DNA of 64,000 nucleotides from Schlesneria paludicola DSM 18645 (GTDB lineage: Bacteria; Planctomycetota; Planctomycetia; Planctomycetales; Planctomycetaceae): assembly GCF_000255655.1 (NCBI RefSeq), contig NZ_JH636435.1, forward strand, positions 1,417,433-1,481,432, read 5' to 3'. How positions within the stretch are numbered: position 1 is the first letter of the stretch; every line of letters begins with the position of its first letter. Made by a program: the position numbers and the translations under genes. Below are positions 16,706 to 25,143 of the stretch, in pieces. Under the pieces are notes generated by a model that was given only the letters and a program-made list of their open reading frames with translations, did no database searches and had not been told where the DNA came from.

Positions 16706-17362
16706 TTACGACTGCCGGGCCGCGCGTGCCAGGAACTCGTCCTGCCCCGCGACCAGCAACGTCTCGGATTCCTTGAGTCGTGCGTCGGGATCAAGGGCCG
16801 ACGTGATTTCATCCGTCAGCATATCATGGAGGGCAATCACTGAAATGGAGTATCGTTTGCGAAGCTCCAGTTCGCGCAGCGACTTGCCAATCCATTCGTC
16901 GCGGACGGCCATTTCCTGAATACTGAACCCCGTTCCCAGGCGGACATAGTTGAGCACGGCCAAACCCGACAAGCGCGAGGCGAGTGCCAGTGCCGAGTCA
17001 CGTTCTGGAAAGACGGTTTCCGTCACCCCCATGCGTTCCATCACGCGAGCATGATCGCGCGAGATGACTTTGGCGTACACATCTTTGACATCGAGATCGC
17101 GCAGCGCCATCGCGGCCAGAATACTGGCGGTAATATCGTCGCCGGTACTGACGATGCCGACGTCGGCGCCTTTCGCCCCGATGCGTTTGAGCGATTCCTG
17201 ATCTTTTCCATCGGCAACCGCCGCCCGCGTCACCACCGCCGCGACACGATCGACAGCATCTGGACGAGGATCGACGGCGATCACTTCATGCCCTTGACCA
17301 TAGAGCGCTTCGGCAATGCTGCTGCCGAAGTTTCCCAAGCCCACCACCACAAACCTTTTCAT
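16706..17362 (-). CDS. Potassium uptake regulatory subunit (TrkA/KtrA, RCK domains)
   Basis: A 218-residue cytoplasmic gating subunit. RCK_N has the Rossmann motif GLGNFGSSIAEAL (residues 8-20) and an acidic end of beta-2 (VIAVDPRP), for nucleotide binding; RCK_C covers about 140-218. This is the single-RCK-pair form of KtrA rather than the double E. coli TrkA. It follows the channel gene by 36 bp on the same strand, and the two products should form the K+ uptake complex. The family call is firm; the ion preference (K+ or Na+ coupling) is inferred. Confidence 0.94.
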   Translation of the reverse strand: MKRFVVVGLGNFGSSIAEALYGQGHEVIAVDPRPDAVDRVAAVVTRAAVADGKDQESLKRIGAKGADVGIVSTGDDITASILAAMALRDLDVKDVYAKVISRDHARVMERMGVTETVFPERDSALALASRLSGLAVLNYVRLGTGFSIQEMAVRDEWIGKSLRELELRKRYSISVIALHDMLTDEITSALDPDARLKESETLLVAGQDEFLARAARQS

Positions 17363-17398
17363 TTCATTCCTATCTCTGGCGCACGCTGCCGTAAAGCA

Positions 17399-18805
17399 TC
17401 ATCCGACCATGACATCTTCGTATGCGTAGCGAAAACGTGCCATCGTTTTCGCCGGGCGGGCGAGGATTGCCGCAGCACTGAGCGGCCCAACGCGACCGAC
17501 AAACATCAATGTAATGATAATTCCCTTGCCCGCCGAAGACAGGTTGGCCGTGATGCCTGTTGAAACACCGACCGTATTGAACGCGCTGACCGCTTCGAAC
17601 ATCCGATCGAGAAAACCTCCCGTTTCCGTTCCGCGTTCCGTCACCGCCAGAAACAGAATTCCGACTGTGACAGTGGTAAACGAAATGACGCTCAGGCCAA
17701 CGGCTCGATCAATCGTATCTTTGGGAAGCGAGCGTCCAAAAATATGAATTGGATCGTCCCCCTTCATCCGCGACCAGGCGAGCAAGCCCAGCAACGCGAA
17801 GGTCGTCGTTTTAATCCCCCCCGCGGTCGACCCGGGCGAACCCCCGATCGTCATCAGCAGGATGGTTAAGAAATTGGTGCTGTCTGAAGCCTTTGCATAG
17901 TCGATGGAATTGAACCCCGCCGTTCGCGCCGTGACGCTCATAAAGAGTGCATTGGCCAGACGGTCCCCGGTCGGCAGATCTTTCAAAGTTTGATTCCACT
18001 CCAGGATCGCGCAGGCGGCCGCGCCACCGAAAACCAGGATCGTGGTTGTGATCAGTACCAGCCGCGAGTTGATCGATACGCGGAACTTCTGTTTATGCCA
18101 GTGAGGTTGAACAAATGGGGCGAGCTCTTCGAGCGTCAAGAAACCAAGACCGCCTGCCACGATCAAGGCCGAAATCACAATCAGTGTTGCGGGAGATTCC
18201 TGATAGCCAATCAACGAATCCGAGAATGTCGAAAAACCCGCATTGCAGAAGGCACTGATCGAATGGAATACGGCCGGCCAGATCGCTCCACGCCAACCCA
18301 GACGAGGGACCCAGATCAGATACAGCAGCGCGGCACCGGCCGCTTCGATATAGATCGTAAAGCGAACGACATCGAACACCAGTTGTCGCGGTTCGAGAGA
18401 TGTGGCGGCACTCGCAGAGGCACTCGCCAGCGACTCGTGCCGCAACGAAAGTCGCTTGCCCAGGATCACCATGACAAGACTGGTAAAGGCGATGACCCCC
18501 AGCCCGCCCAACTGAATCAGCAAGAGCACATAAGCCTGACCGAGCGGCGTAAAACGAGTGGCTGTGTCGACCACAATCAACCCGGTCACGCAGACCGCGC
18601 TTGTCGTCGTAAAAAGCGATTCTTCCCAGGTCAGAGGCGCGCCAGTGTAGAGTCCGGGCAGGCACTTGAAGCCGATCGTGCCAAATGCAACGAGCAGCGC
18701 AAAGGAGCCCACGAACAATTGAGGTGGCGTCAATCGCTTCCACCAGGGAAGGCGTCCGACGGTAAAATCCCATTTCCGGACGACGGACTGTTTCTGACCG
18801 ATCAT
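17399..18805 (-). CDS. TrkH/KtrB-type potassium channel subunit
   Basis: A 468-residue integral membrane protein of the SKT family. Four M1-P-M2 repeats are evident, with pore loops TTTSAVCVTGL, HSISAFCNAGF, SVTARTAGFN and VSAFNTVGVS, each with the filter glycine. SPGSTAGGIKTTTF marks the intramembrane gate region. About ten hydrophobic helices span the length. It precedes the RCK subunit gene in the same orientation, forming a two-gene K+ uptake operon. The start is the ATG at 18805. Confidence 0.95.
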   Translation of the reverse strand: MIGQKQSVVRKWDFTVGRLPWWKRLTPPQLFVGSFALLVAFGTIGFKCLPGLYTGAPLTWEESLFTTTSAVCVTGLIVVDTATRFTPLGQAYVLLLIQLGGLGVIAFTSLVMVILGKRLSLRHESLASASASAATSLEPRQLVFDVVRFTIYIEAAGAALLYLIWVPRLGWRGAIWPAVFHSISAFCNAGFSTFSDSLIGYQESPATLIVISALIVAGGLGFLTLEELAPFVQPHWHKQKFRVSINSRLVLITTTILVFGGAAACAILEWNQTLKDLPTGDRLANALFMSVTARTAGFNSIDYAKASDSTNFLTILLMTIGGSPGSTAGGIKTTTFALLGLLAWSRMKGDDPIHIFGRSLPKDTIDRAVGLSVISFTTVTVGILFLAVTERGTETGGFLDRMFEAVSAFNTVGVSTGITANLSSAGKGIIITLMFVGRVGPLSAAAILARPAKTMARFRYAYEDVMVG

Positions 18806-18982
18806 GATGACGGGATGAGTTCTTCTACCCGGAAGGCGTGGGTGGGAGTTCTTTCTGAATCCGAAAGCACTTCATGGTATCGGCGATCCGCAGCGTTCGC
18901 ATCCACACCGCCATTTTTGTTTTTCCGGGGCGTGCGATACGGACGATTCGAAGACGGCAATCCATCGCGTGTCAACAACCGT

Positions 18983-20170
18983 TTACATCACCGGGACGCC
19001 CGCCGGATTCTCACCCCGCTCGTAGACGATATTGGCCCTGCCGACGAGCAATGCATCAAGCGGGCCGATCGCTTTGATGTCTTTGTTCGTGTACGGCAAG
19101 CGGTGAAGCACATATCGCATTGCATTAAGACGAGCCCGCTTCTTGCAATCGGACTTCAGCACGGTCCACGGCGCATCCGCCGTGTCCGTACTGAAAAACA
19201 TGGCTTCTTTCGCTCGTGTGTAGTCATTCCATTTATCAATCGATGACAGATCGACCGGAGACAGTTTCCATTGTTTTAACGGATGGGCCTTTCGTTCTTC
19301 GAATCGTCGTCGCTGCTCAGACTGGCTGACCGAGAACCAGAACTTGACCAGATGCACGCCGCTACGAACCAGATTCCGTTCGAATTCGGGCGCCTGGCGA
19401 ATAAATTCGGAGTATTCCTCATTTGTGCAATACCCCATGACTCGCTCGACGCCCGCGCGGTTGTACCAAGATCGATCGAACATCACGATTTCGCCGGCGG
19501 TCGGAAGATGCTGCACATAGCGCTGGAAGTACCATTGTCCCCGTTCGACGTCACTGGGCTTTTCGAGAGCGACAACGCGGGCACCGCGAGGATTGAGATG
19601 TTCCATAAACCGCTTAATGGTTCCTCCCTTGCCGGCCGCATCGCGGCCCTCAAACAAGATCACAACCTTCTGTTTTGCGGACTTGACCCAGGCCTGAAAC
19701 TTCAGCAGTTCGACCTGAAGATGATACTTCTGGGTTTCATAACTTTTCCGCGACAGCAGGTTCTTGTAGGGATACCCGCCGTCTCGCCAGTCTTCAGCCA
19801 ACTCTGCGTCGGGATTCACGTCCTTGCTGGACTCGGGAACGGCGACCTGCTGCATCACTTGTCGCAACAATGCCGCGTCATCGGGAGATGCTCCTTCCAC
19901 AATCGCTTGCAAGGAGCGGGCCAGTGAGGCAGCGTCATGCGGGATCGTGATGTCGACAACGTCTTTGACGGCTTCGACCAGCGCGTCTTGCGCGGCGTTG
20001 ACCGATTCCCCTGCCTCGAACTTGGCGATATCGGATGCCCGGAGTTCGGGGACGGTGTCCCCTTTTTTGACGGTTCGCGGTTTACGACCATTTCTTGCCG
20101 CAGCTGACTTCGACGATGCGGGCGGTTTGGACGTCGTATCGTCCGGAGGTCGTGATGAATTTCTGACCAT
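18983..20170 (-). CDS. Polyphosphate kinase 2 family (PPK2)
   Basis: A 395-residue enzyme that transfers phosphate between polyphosphate and nucleotides. The PPK2 core occupies about residues 140-385: Walker A GRDAAGKGGTIKR (Lys181), the KPSDVERGQWYFQRY segment and Walker B MFDRSWYNRAG (Asp232), then the lid helices (EERKAHPLKQWKLSP). About 130 residues before the core form a basic Lys/Arg/Pro-rich tail and an extra acidic helical part. The single core suggests class I (NDP/NTP). The ATG at 20170 is chosen; an in-frame GTG at 20230 is possible. It lies alone downstream of the K+ pair. Confidence 0.93.
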   Translation of the reverse strand: MVRNSSRPPDDTTSKPPASSKSAAARNGRKPRTVKKGDTVPELRASDIAKFEAGESVNAAQDALVEAVKDVVDITIPHDAASLARSLQAIVEGASPDDAALLRQVMQQVAVPESSKDVNPDAELAEDWRDGGYPYKNLLSRKSYETQKYHLQVELLKFQAWVKSAKQKVVILFEGRDAAGKGGTIKRFMEHLNPRGARVVALEKPSDVERGQWYFQRYVQHLPTAGEIVMFDRSWYNRAGVERVMGYCTNEEYSEFIRQAPEFERNLVRSGVHLVKFWFSVSQSEQRRRFEERKAHPLKQWKLSPVDLSSIDKWNDYTRAKEAMFFSTDTADAPWTVLKSDCKKRARLNAMRYVLHRLPYTNKDIKAIGPLDALLVGRANIVYERGENPAGVPVM

Positions 20171-20997
20171 GAATCTGCAAATCCCAAAATATTCGAAGTG
20201 CCTTACGGCGCAGTTGCCCGAAGACCACACGTGGAAAGTTGATTAAGCGGGGCTGACTCCGCATCGATTTAAAAACGCAATGACATCATGAACACGATTG
20301 TGGCCGTCCTTGATTTCAAGAGGCGGCTACCGCAATGACGTTTCGATGGGCGGCGTGATTACAGATACTGGAACGTCGTAATCGAAGTGGGCGGTCACGT
20401 TCCAAACGACGGATTGCCATCCGCAATTATGGGCATTCCCACAACCCCAGGGCAATCCATAATCGAGTGATTCGACATTTGAAGGCTCCTACTCGCACAC
20501 CAGACGGTCGACGTTGCGATAAGCGAACCGTTAAACGTACGCACCGCGAAACCTCGAAAATCGAGAGAAAGCGATACAAGCCTAATTGATGGCTCGGGTT
20601 TTTCGGAACTCTGCGCAATCCGAAGCCAATCTGGCGAGCGCGATCAAATCGGTCATATTTTCGAAATAGGGTTCAGTGATTCCTTCGGGCCACGGGGAAC
20701 ACGAACGATGCGCGACACAATTCTCGAAAAAGCCATTCCTTGCGCCGTCGTTGCGCTGATTGCCTACTTTGTAACGACACCGCCAGACACGATGCGCCGG
20801 ACGATCGGCCGAATCATGCTTCACGTCTGGGGATGACCGCCGCGCCACATCTCGACGGCAAGGGACGGGCGCATTTTCCCGGGTCATCGGAACCCACATC
20901 GTTTCGACCAAAGCAATCCTTCACGTTGCCGTGGGGACATGAGCCATCCCCGGCCTGAGATCTCCCTGGCATCAATCGACGGTTACTCTGCCAAGGA
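20171..20997. other. Gene-free stretch with a degenerate family A element
   Basis: About 830 bp without a convincing gene. A family A relative occupies about 20838-20966; the rest shows nothing. Confidence 0.45.
20838..20966 (+). repeat. Degenerate family A element (A3)
   Basis: It shares GCATTTTCCCGG, TCGGAACCCAC, ATCGTTTCGACC, AAGCAATCCTTC, TTGCCGTGGGGAC and CCATCCCCGGCCTG in family order. The terminal repeats are eroded, so ends are approximate. Confidence 0.6.
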
Positions 20998-21201
20998 TTA
21001 CCTTGGTCTTTTCATGACCGCAATCAGGAATTTCGCGCCCCCTCGGACTTTTTCGATGGGGCAGACGGAAACGAGTTCCCACCCCTGTTCGCCATGTTGA
21101 TTGAGTTTGACCTGAAAGCCGCTCGAATCAAAATCGGTTCCGGTGGTGTAGCCGAACTCTGTCTGCAGCTTCAGCGTCTGATATTCCCATTGCGTGGACA
21201 T
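20998..21201 (-). CDS. DUF4177 family protein
   Basis: A 67-residue protein with the family pattern QWEYQTLKLQ at the start, LNQHGEQGWELVSVCP in the middle and FLIAVMKRP at the end. The E-Q-GWEL core is the strongest match. The frame is open further upstream, but the ATG at 21201 aligns with the family N-terminus. It is cytoplasmic and without known function. No operon partner lies close by. Confidence 0.8.
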   Translation of the reverse strand: MSTQWEYQTLKLQTEFGYTTGTDFDSSGFQVKLNQHGEQGWELVSVCPIEKVRGGAKFLIAVMKRPR

Positions 21202-21360
21202 GACCCAATTCCGTTCGTGAATTTTCTGGTGACAGGCCGACGGCGTCTGCCGTTGTTGCCTGCAATCCGTCAATCGGCAGCAGACTTAGAACGTGGAAAC
21301 AGCCGTCGCGGATCACACAAACGTAAGGCGAATCCCGCGAGACGTCGATGAATCCCGCAC

Positions 21361-22509
21361 TTAGAGGCGATCAACCCCGCTCGGAACGAGATCGCACGCG
21401 ACAACACTGCTCGCGATCTTGACGTGGTCCTTGCAAGACGGCGCCAACGACGAGCCCGCAATGTACTGCCTTGCTGTTGTTGGTTTTCCTGCAAAGTCGA
21501 GCCAGCGATGCTGTTCGTAGTCGTAAAGCTTGCAGCAACTGAGTGTCTTCCAGAGGACGAGCGGATTCCAGGCGATGATTTTGACGGTCTGGGGATAGGC
21601 GTCCTCCAAAGCGTTTTGGCTTTCGGGAAGGCGGTACAGCGGAATCAACGGGTCAACATGGTGGGCAGAATGTTCAAGAATGTTCAACAGAATGACATCG
21701 CAGAAGCGTGGAAACTGAATGTGCGTGGTTCCCCGGACCTGGCCTTGAAAATAGGTCCATTCCTCACGTTGATCGAACCAGGGAATTTCTGGATGCGTAT
21801 GATGTTGAAAGGTGACGAATCCCATCAACGAAAAGAAGACGGCATACGGAGCCACAATCGCAAAGATCGTAAACAACACCGGCGATGGTCGATTGGTGAC
21901 ACTCGCCATCAAGTACATTCCGGCGCACTGCCCGATCAGAAAGACGGTGACGAGCAAACGATCTCGTTGAAACTCATGTTGGTTCGCTGGACCGTGAGCC
22001 CGCCCAGGAAAGATCTGATATTTGCACCAGACTTCTACGAAATAGAACAGCCCCAACCCAGCCGTCGTCCGCGTGCGATATACGCGTTCCATCAACCGCC
22101 TGATGAGCGGCAGCCGTCGGAATTCGTCGAAGGACCACGGCGCGTAACCAGGATCTTCGTGCTTGAGATTCGTCCAAACATGATGCATCCCATTGTGATT
22201 TCTTTTCCATGTCGAGAAGGGGTGCAATGCCGGTAGAAATGCTAAGGTCGCAATGATTCGATTCAGGCGACGAGAGGGAACCAAACTTCCATGACAAGCA
22301 TCGTGGCCGACGATAAACAATGTCGAGATGGCGAATCCACTCACAATTGATGCAAAAACTGACAGCCAAATGGGCGCCAGAGCAACCGTCAGGACGCAAA
22401 TCATCCACGCGCAGAGACACACGGTAAACAAGACGACACCCACCATGGTACTGCGTTGGCGGCGATCATCCGGAAGGGTATGGAGAATCGCTTTGGCATG
22501 TGGGTCCAT
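21361..22509 (-). CDS. Membrane fatty acid desaturase
   Basis: A 382-residue di-iron desaturase of the membrane family. It has the three histidine boxes HDACH (about residue 69), HNGMHH (about 105) and HSAHH (about 285), plus a further FQHHTHP segment. Four or five hydrophobic helices flank them. It would introduce double bases in acyl chains and so tune membrane fluidity; positional specificity is not visible. The ATG at 22509 follows GAGTGAAGT. It faces a repeat-rich spacer on its 5' side, including a family B element directly upstream at about 22524-22662. Confidence 0.93.
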   Translation of the reverse strand: MDPHAKAILHTLPDDRRQRSTMVGVVLFTVCLCAWMICVLTVALAPIWLSVFASIVSGFAISTLFIVGHDACHGSLVPSRRLNRIIATLAFLPALHPFSTWKRNHNGMHHVWTNLKHEDPGYAPWSFDEFRRLPLIRRLMERVYRTRTTAGLGLFYFVEVWCKYQIFPGRAHGPANQHEFQRDRLLVTVFLIGQCAGMYLMASVTNRPSPVLFTIFAIVAPYAVFFSLMGFVTFQHHTHPEIPWFDQREEWTYFQGQVRGTTHIQFPRFCDVILLNILEHSAHHVDPLIPLYRLPESQNALEDAYPQTVKIIAWNPLVLWKTLSCCKLYDYEQHRWLDFAGKPTTARQYIAGSSLAPSCKDHVKIASSVVACDLVPSGVDRL

Positions 22510-22523
22510 ACTTCACTCGCTTG

Positions 22524-22662
22524 GTTATCAGCTTATTGAAATCAGGGGGCAAGCATCTTCGTGTTCACCTGGTCGTGGCGTTTTCGAATCTGTACCGATT
22601 CGAATCTGTATGTTTTCAAATCCGTATTGAGCTAGTCCCGTGATTTCAGCAGGCTGTGATCG
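22524..22662 (+). repeat. Enlarged family B element (B3)
   Basis: Ends ATCAGCTTATTGAAATCAGG and GATTTCAGCAGGCTGTGAT match the family. The middle GTGTTCACCTGGTCGTGGCG aligns, but about 30 extra bases occur (a repeat of CGAATCTGTA) before AGCTAGTCCCGTG. It lies just upstream of the desaturase start. Confidence 0.7.
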
Positions 22663-22754
22663 TGATTGGCAGTGAAAGATTGGCCCGATCATTCCATTGA
22701 GACATCCATTCGTTGATTGCATCGTCGCGATCCCGACTTTCGACCGGATTGCGT

Positions 22755-22889
22755 GTCACCGTTAACGGTCGGAAGACAGCGGGACAGACAGATTTTCCCG
22801 GTTAAACTGGAATTTACAGGGCATCGACTCAAGTAATCCTTCCCTTGACCGCGGGAGAATGAACCAGTCCCCGGCCTGTGAACGGTTTC
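22755..22889 (+). mobile_element. Family A element (A4) with 9-bp flanking duplication
   Basis: A 135-bp copy with the family core (GATTTTCCCGG, TGGAATTTACAG, GCATCGACTC, CTTGACCGCGGGAGAATG, CAGTCCCCGGCCTGTGAACG). The 9 bp on either side, GGATTGCGT (22746-22754) and GGAATGCGT (22890-22898), match at 8 of 9 positions, a probable target-site duplication. Confidence 0.85.
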
Positions 22890-22999
22890 GGAATGCGTCA
22901 ACACACGACGATCAGTGCATTCCCCGTTCCGTAACCCGACATCCGAACTTTTTGAGTCCGCCAATTCAGAGTTACCATCACAACATTGACTCGCCGGAG

Positions 23000-23131
23000 T
23001 AAACGTTCGCAGCTCGAAGAGAGGGGGCAGGCATATATTCCCGATTAAATTAAATTCCACACTGCATCGACTAGGTAAGCCTTCTCTTGACCGCATGAAA
23101 ATGAGTCAGTCCCCGGCCTATGAACGACTAC
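23000..23131 (+). mobile_element. Family A element (A5)
   Basis: A 132-bp copy with ends GTAAACGTTCGCAG and CCTATGAACGACTAC. The inner GGGGGCAGGCATA and GAGTCAGTCCCCGG are conserved. Flanking 9-mers (22991-22999 CTCGCCGGA, 23132-23140 CTTGTGGGA) match at 6 of 9 positions. Confidence 0.85.
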
Positions 23132-23170
23132 CTTGTGGGACAACCATCTTGTCCTGACATGACAGATTCC

Positions 23171-23245
23171 CGAGCTTTGCCCACAGGCCCGCTGGCCTCG
23201 CGATAAGCGCATCGGCGCAATTCAGGTTCGAAGATCCACAAGGCG
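23171..23245 (-). repeat. Degenerate family D element (D2)
   Basis: It contains CCCACAGGCCCGCTGGCCTC and then GCAATTCAGGTTCGAAGATC, aligning with the hairpin and the core of the copies at 15866 and 36305. Confidence 0.5.
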
Positions 23246-23517
23246 AATTCGAAACGACGATCCTGACGGCATGTCGCGAACGAACACTTGATGGCTCGCC
23301 TTTCCTAACGCGAGCCGGGAATACCAAACCATCCCAGGATTCTGGAAAACGAACTGTATACCTGTTCCCTGATTTTGCAGGGAGGTCAGTTTCGGGAGGG
23401 AGAACCCGATGACGTCATCGACTTGCTTCAACAGGACGCCGTCTCACTGTGAGACCACGAACAAGGGGCAACTCAACGTTCAGTCTCTCTGCCAGACGAG
23501 GTCGGCAATCCGTGTGG

Positions 23518-25143
23518 TCAATCTTGCGGAAGGAACGGGAACCAGGCATAGATTTTCGTTCCGGCACCGGGTGCGGAGGTCACTTTCAGGTCACCTCCTG
23601 CCAGTCGTGCACGCTCTGACATATTGATCAGGCCCAGGCTGCCCCCCACAGCGGCACGCTCAAATGCCGCATCGACATCGAACCCGCGTCCATCATCGCT
23701 GATTGTCAGCACCAGTTGATTGGCATCGCGTCGCAATTCGACTTCCGCACGCGCCATATTGGCATGGCGAATGGCATTGGTGATCGCTTCTTGCGTGATT
23801 CGAAAGCAGACAAACCCCAGTTCTTTCGGAATGTCGATTTCGGTGTCTCCCACCGCCAGATGAATCTCGATTCCCGTCAGTTCCCCCTGGTGCCTTAGAT
23901 ACCAGTGTAACGCGGCGACAAGCCCCAACTCTTTGAGATGCGGTGGCTGCAACCGGAGCGACAGATCGCGAACCCTGCCGATCCCCTGATCGATCAAGGA
24001 GATATTCTCATCGAGTCGTCCACGAATCTCGTCATCGACGAGGGACTGCGTCCTTCGCAGGTTCATTCTCATCACTGTCAACAACTGTCCAATTTCATCA
24101 TGCAGCTCGCGCGACAACGCCTGCAATTCGGTCTCACGTGTTGTCAAAAGCTGTCGTGAGAGCTGTTCCATGCGAAGTTGACTGGCCGCTAGCGCCTTTT
24201 CGATCCGCTTGCGATCAGTAATGTCCGTGAATGTCACGGCCACCGTCCTGGGTAGCGATTGATGATTCAGCGGAACGGAATTGACGGAGATCCAAACCAA
24301 GTCTCCATTCGGCTTATCAAATCCCATAACGACTTGACTCTGGGCGATTCCATCACGCATCGTGACTGCGGCGGGAAATTCATCGTTAGGAAACACGGTC
24401 CCGTCTTCATGGACGGCTCGCCACTGTGGGTCCACCATCAGACGTCCCATCAACTGCGTATGAGTCAGTCCCAGAATTCGCCATGCGCTCTGATTGCATA
24501 GCACGACCCCCTCATCGGGAGTCTCGAGCGTGAACCCCTCCTGGAGCGCCTCGATCACGGCACGAAAGCGTTGATCGCTCTCACGCAAAGCCGATTGCGC
24601 CTGTGACTGTTCCGTGATCTCGATCAGCGCGGCGCGGCATTCCTGTGCATCGGGCGTGCGAGTCGCCCGGATTTGTACAATCCTTACGGCACCTGATTTT
24701 TGCTTGAGACACACGTCGAAGGTCTGCGGACAATCCTCGTCAAAAATGCTCATGAACTTCGTTTTGAATGCCCTGCGATCCATATCCAGCACGAACGAAG
24801 CCAGCTTTCGCCCAACCATTTGTGCACGTTCAGTTTCAATGAGCTCCGCCGCCGCCAGGTTCGCTTGTTTGATGACGCCATCCACGCCCAAGGTGACATA
24901 ACCAATCGGGGCGAAGTCATAGAGGTCAGTCATCTGCGCGGTCAGTTTTTCCAACTGCAATCGCGATTCGCGCAGTTCCTCATTCTGCATTTCCAGTTCA
25001 ATCTGGTGAACCTGTAGTTCGTGCAGCAATCGTTCAGTCTCTTCGCCCGAGCGAAGCGAATTGGCGTGCGGCGTCTCATTGGGAAGACGCAATTCTGCTC
25101 GGCGACGCAGGTCGGCCCCCTCCGGTCGCGGCTCCAGGGTCAT
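23518..25143 (-). CDS. PAS-containing histidine kinase, NarL/DegS type (HisKA_3)
   Basis: A 541-residue cytoplasmic kinase without membrane segments. A leading coiled coil (about 35-70) precedes PAS domains at about 70-180 (DFAPIGYVTLGVDG) and about 190-315 (ALQEGFTLETPDEGVV). The HisKA_3 H-box SRELHDEIGQLL lies near residue 345. The ATPase domain (about 430-540) has ITQEAITNAIRHA and ISDDGRGFD. Its start overlaps the upstream CheB-CheR stop in an ATGA, so the two are translationally coupled. Such kinases pair with LuxR-type response regulators, but none lies in the window. Confidence 0.92.
   Translation of the reverse strand: MTLEPRPEGADLRRRAELRLPNETPHANSLRSGEETERLLHELQVHQIELEMQNEELRESRLQLEKLTAQMTDLYDFAPIGYVTLGVDGVIKQANLAAAELIETERAQMVGRKLASFVLDMDRRAFKTKFMSIFDEDCPQTFDVCLKQKSGAVRIVQIRATRTPDAQECRAALIEITEQSQAQSALRESDQRFRAVIEALQEGFTLETPDEGVVLCNQSAWRILGLTHTQLMGRLMVDPQWRAVHEDGTVFPNDEFPAAVTMRDGIAQSQVVMGFDKPNGDLVWISVNSVPLNHQSLPRTVAVTFTDITDRKRIEKALAASQLRMEQLSRQLLTTRETELQALSRELHDEIGQLLTVMRMNLRRTQSLVDDEIRGRLDENISLIDQGIGRVRDLSLRLQPPHLKELGLVAALHWYLRHQGELTGIEIHLAVGDTEIDIPKELGFVCFRITQEAITNAIRHANMARAEVELRRDANQLVLTISDDGRGFDVDAAFERAAVGGSLGLINMSERARLAGGDLKVTSAPGAGTKIYAWFPFLPQD

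Larger units (their letters stand above)
22510..23517. other. Repeat island of four interspersed elements
   Basis: About 1 kb without a gene. In order it holds a family B copy (about 22524-22662), family A copies at 22755-22889 and 23000-23131, and a family D copy at about 23171-23245. The remaining 270 bp up to the kinase gene stop show no gene. Confidence 0.7.

Noticed and set aside
17990..19246. A plus-strand frame of 418 codons
   Set aside because: It lies opposite the TrkH/KtrB and PPK2 genes and is rich in Arg, Gln and His without domains.
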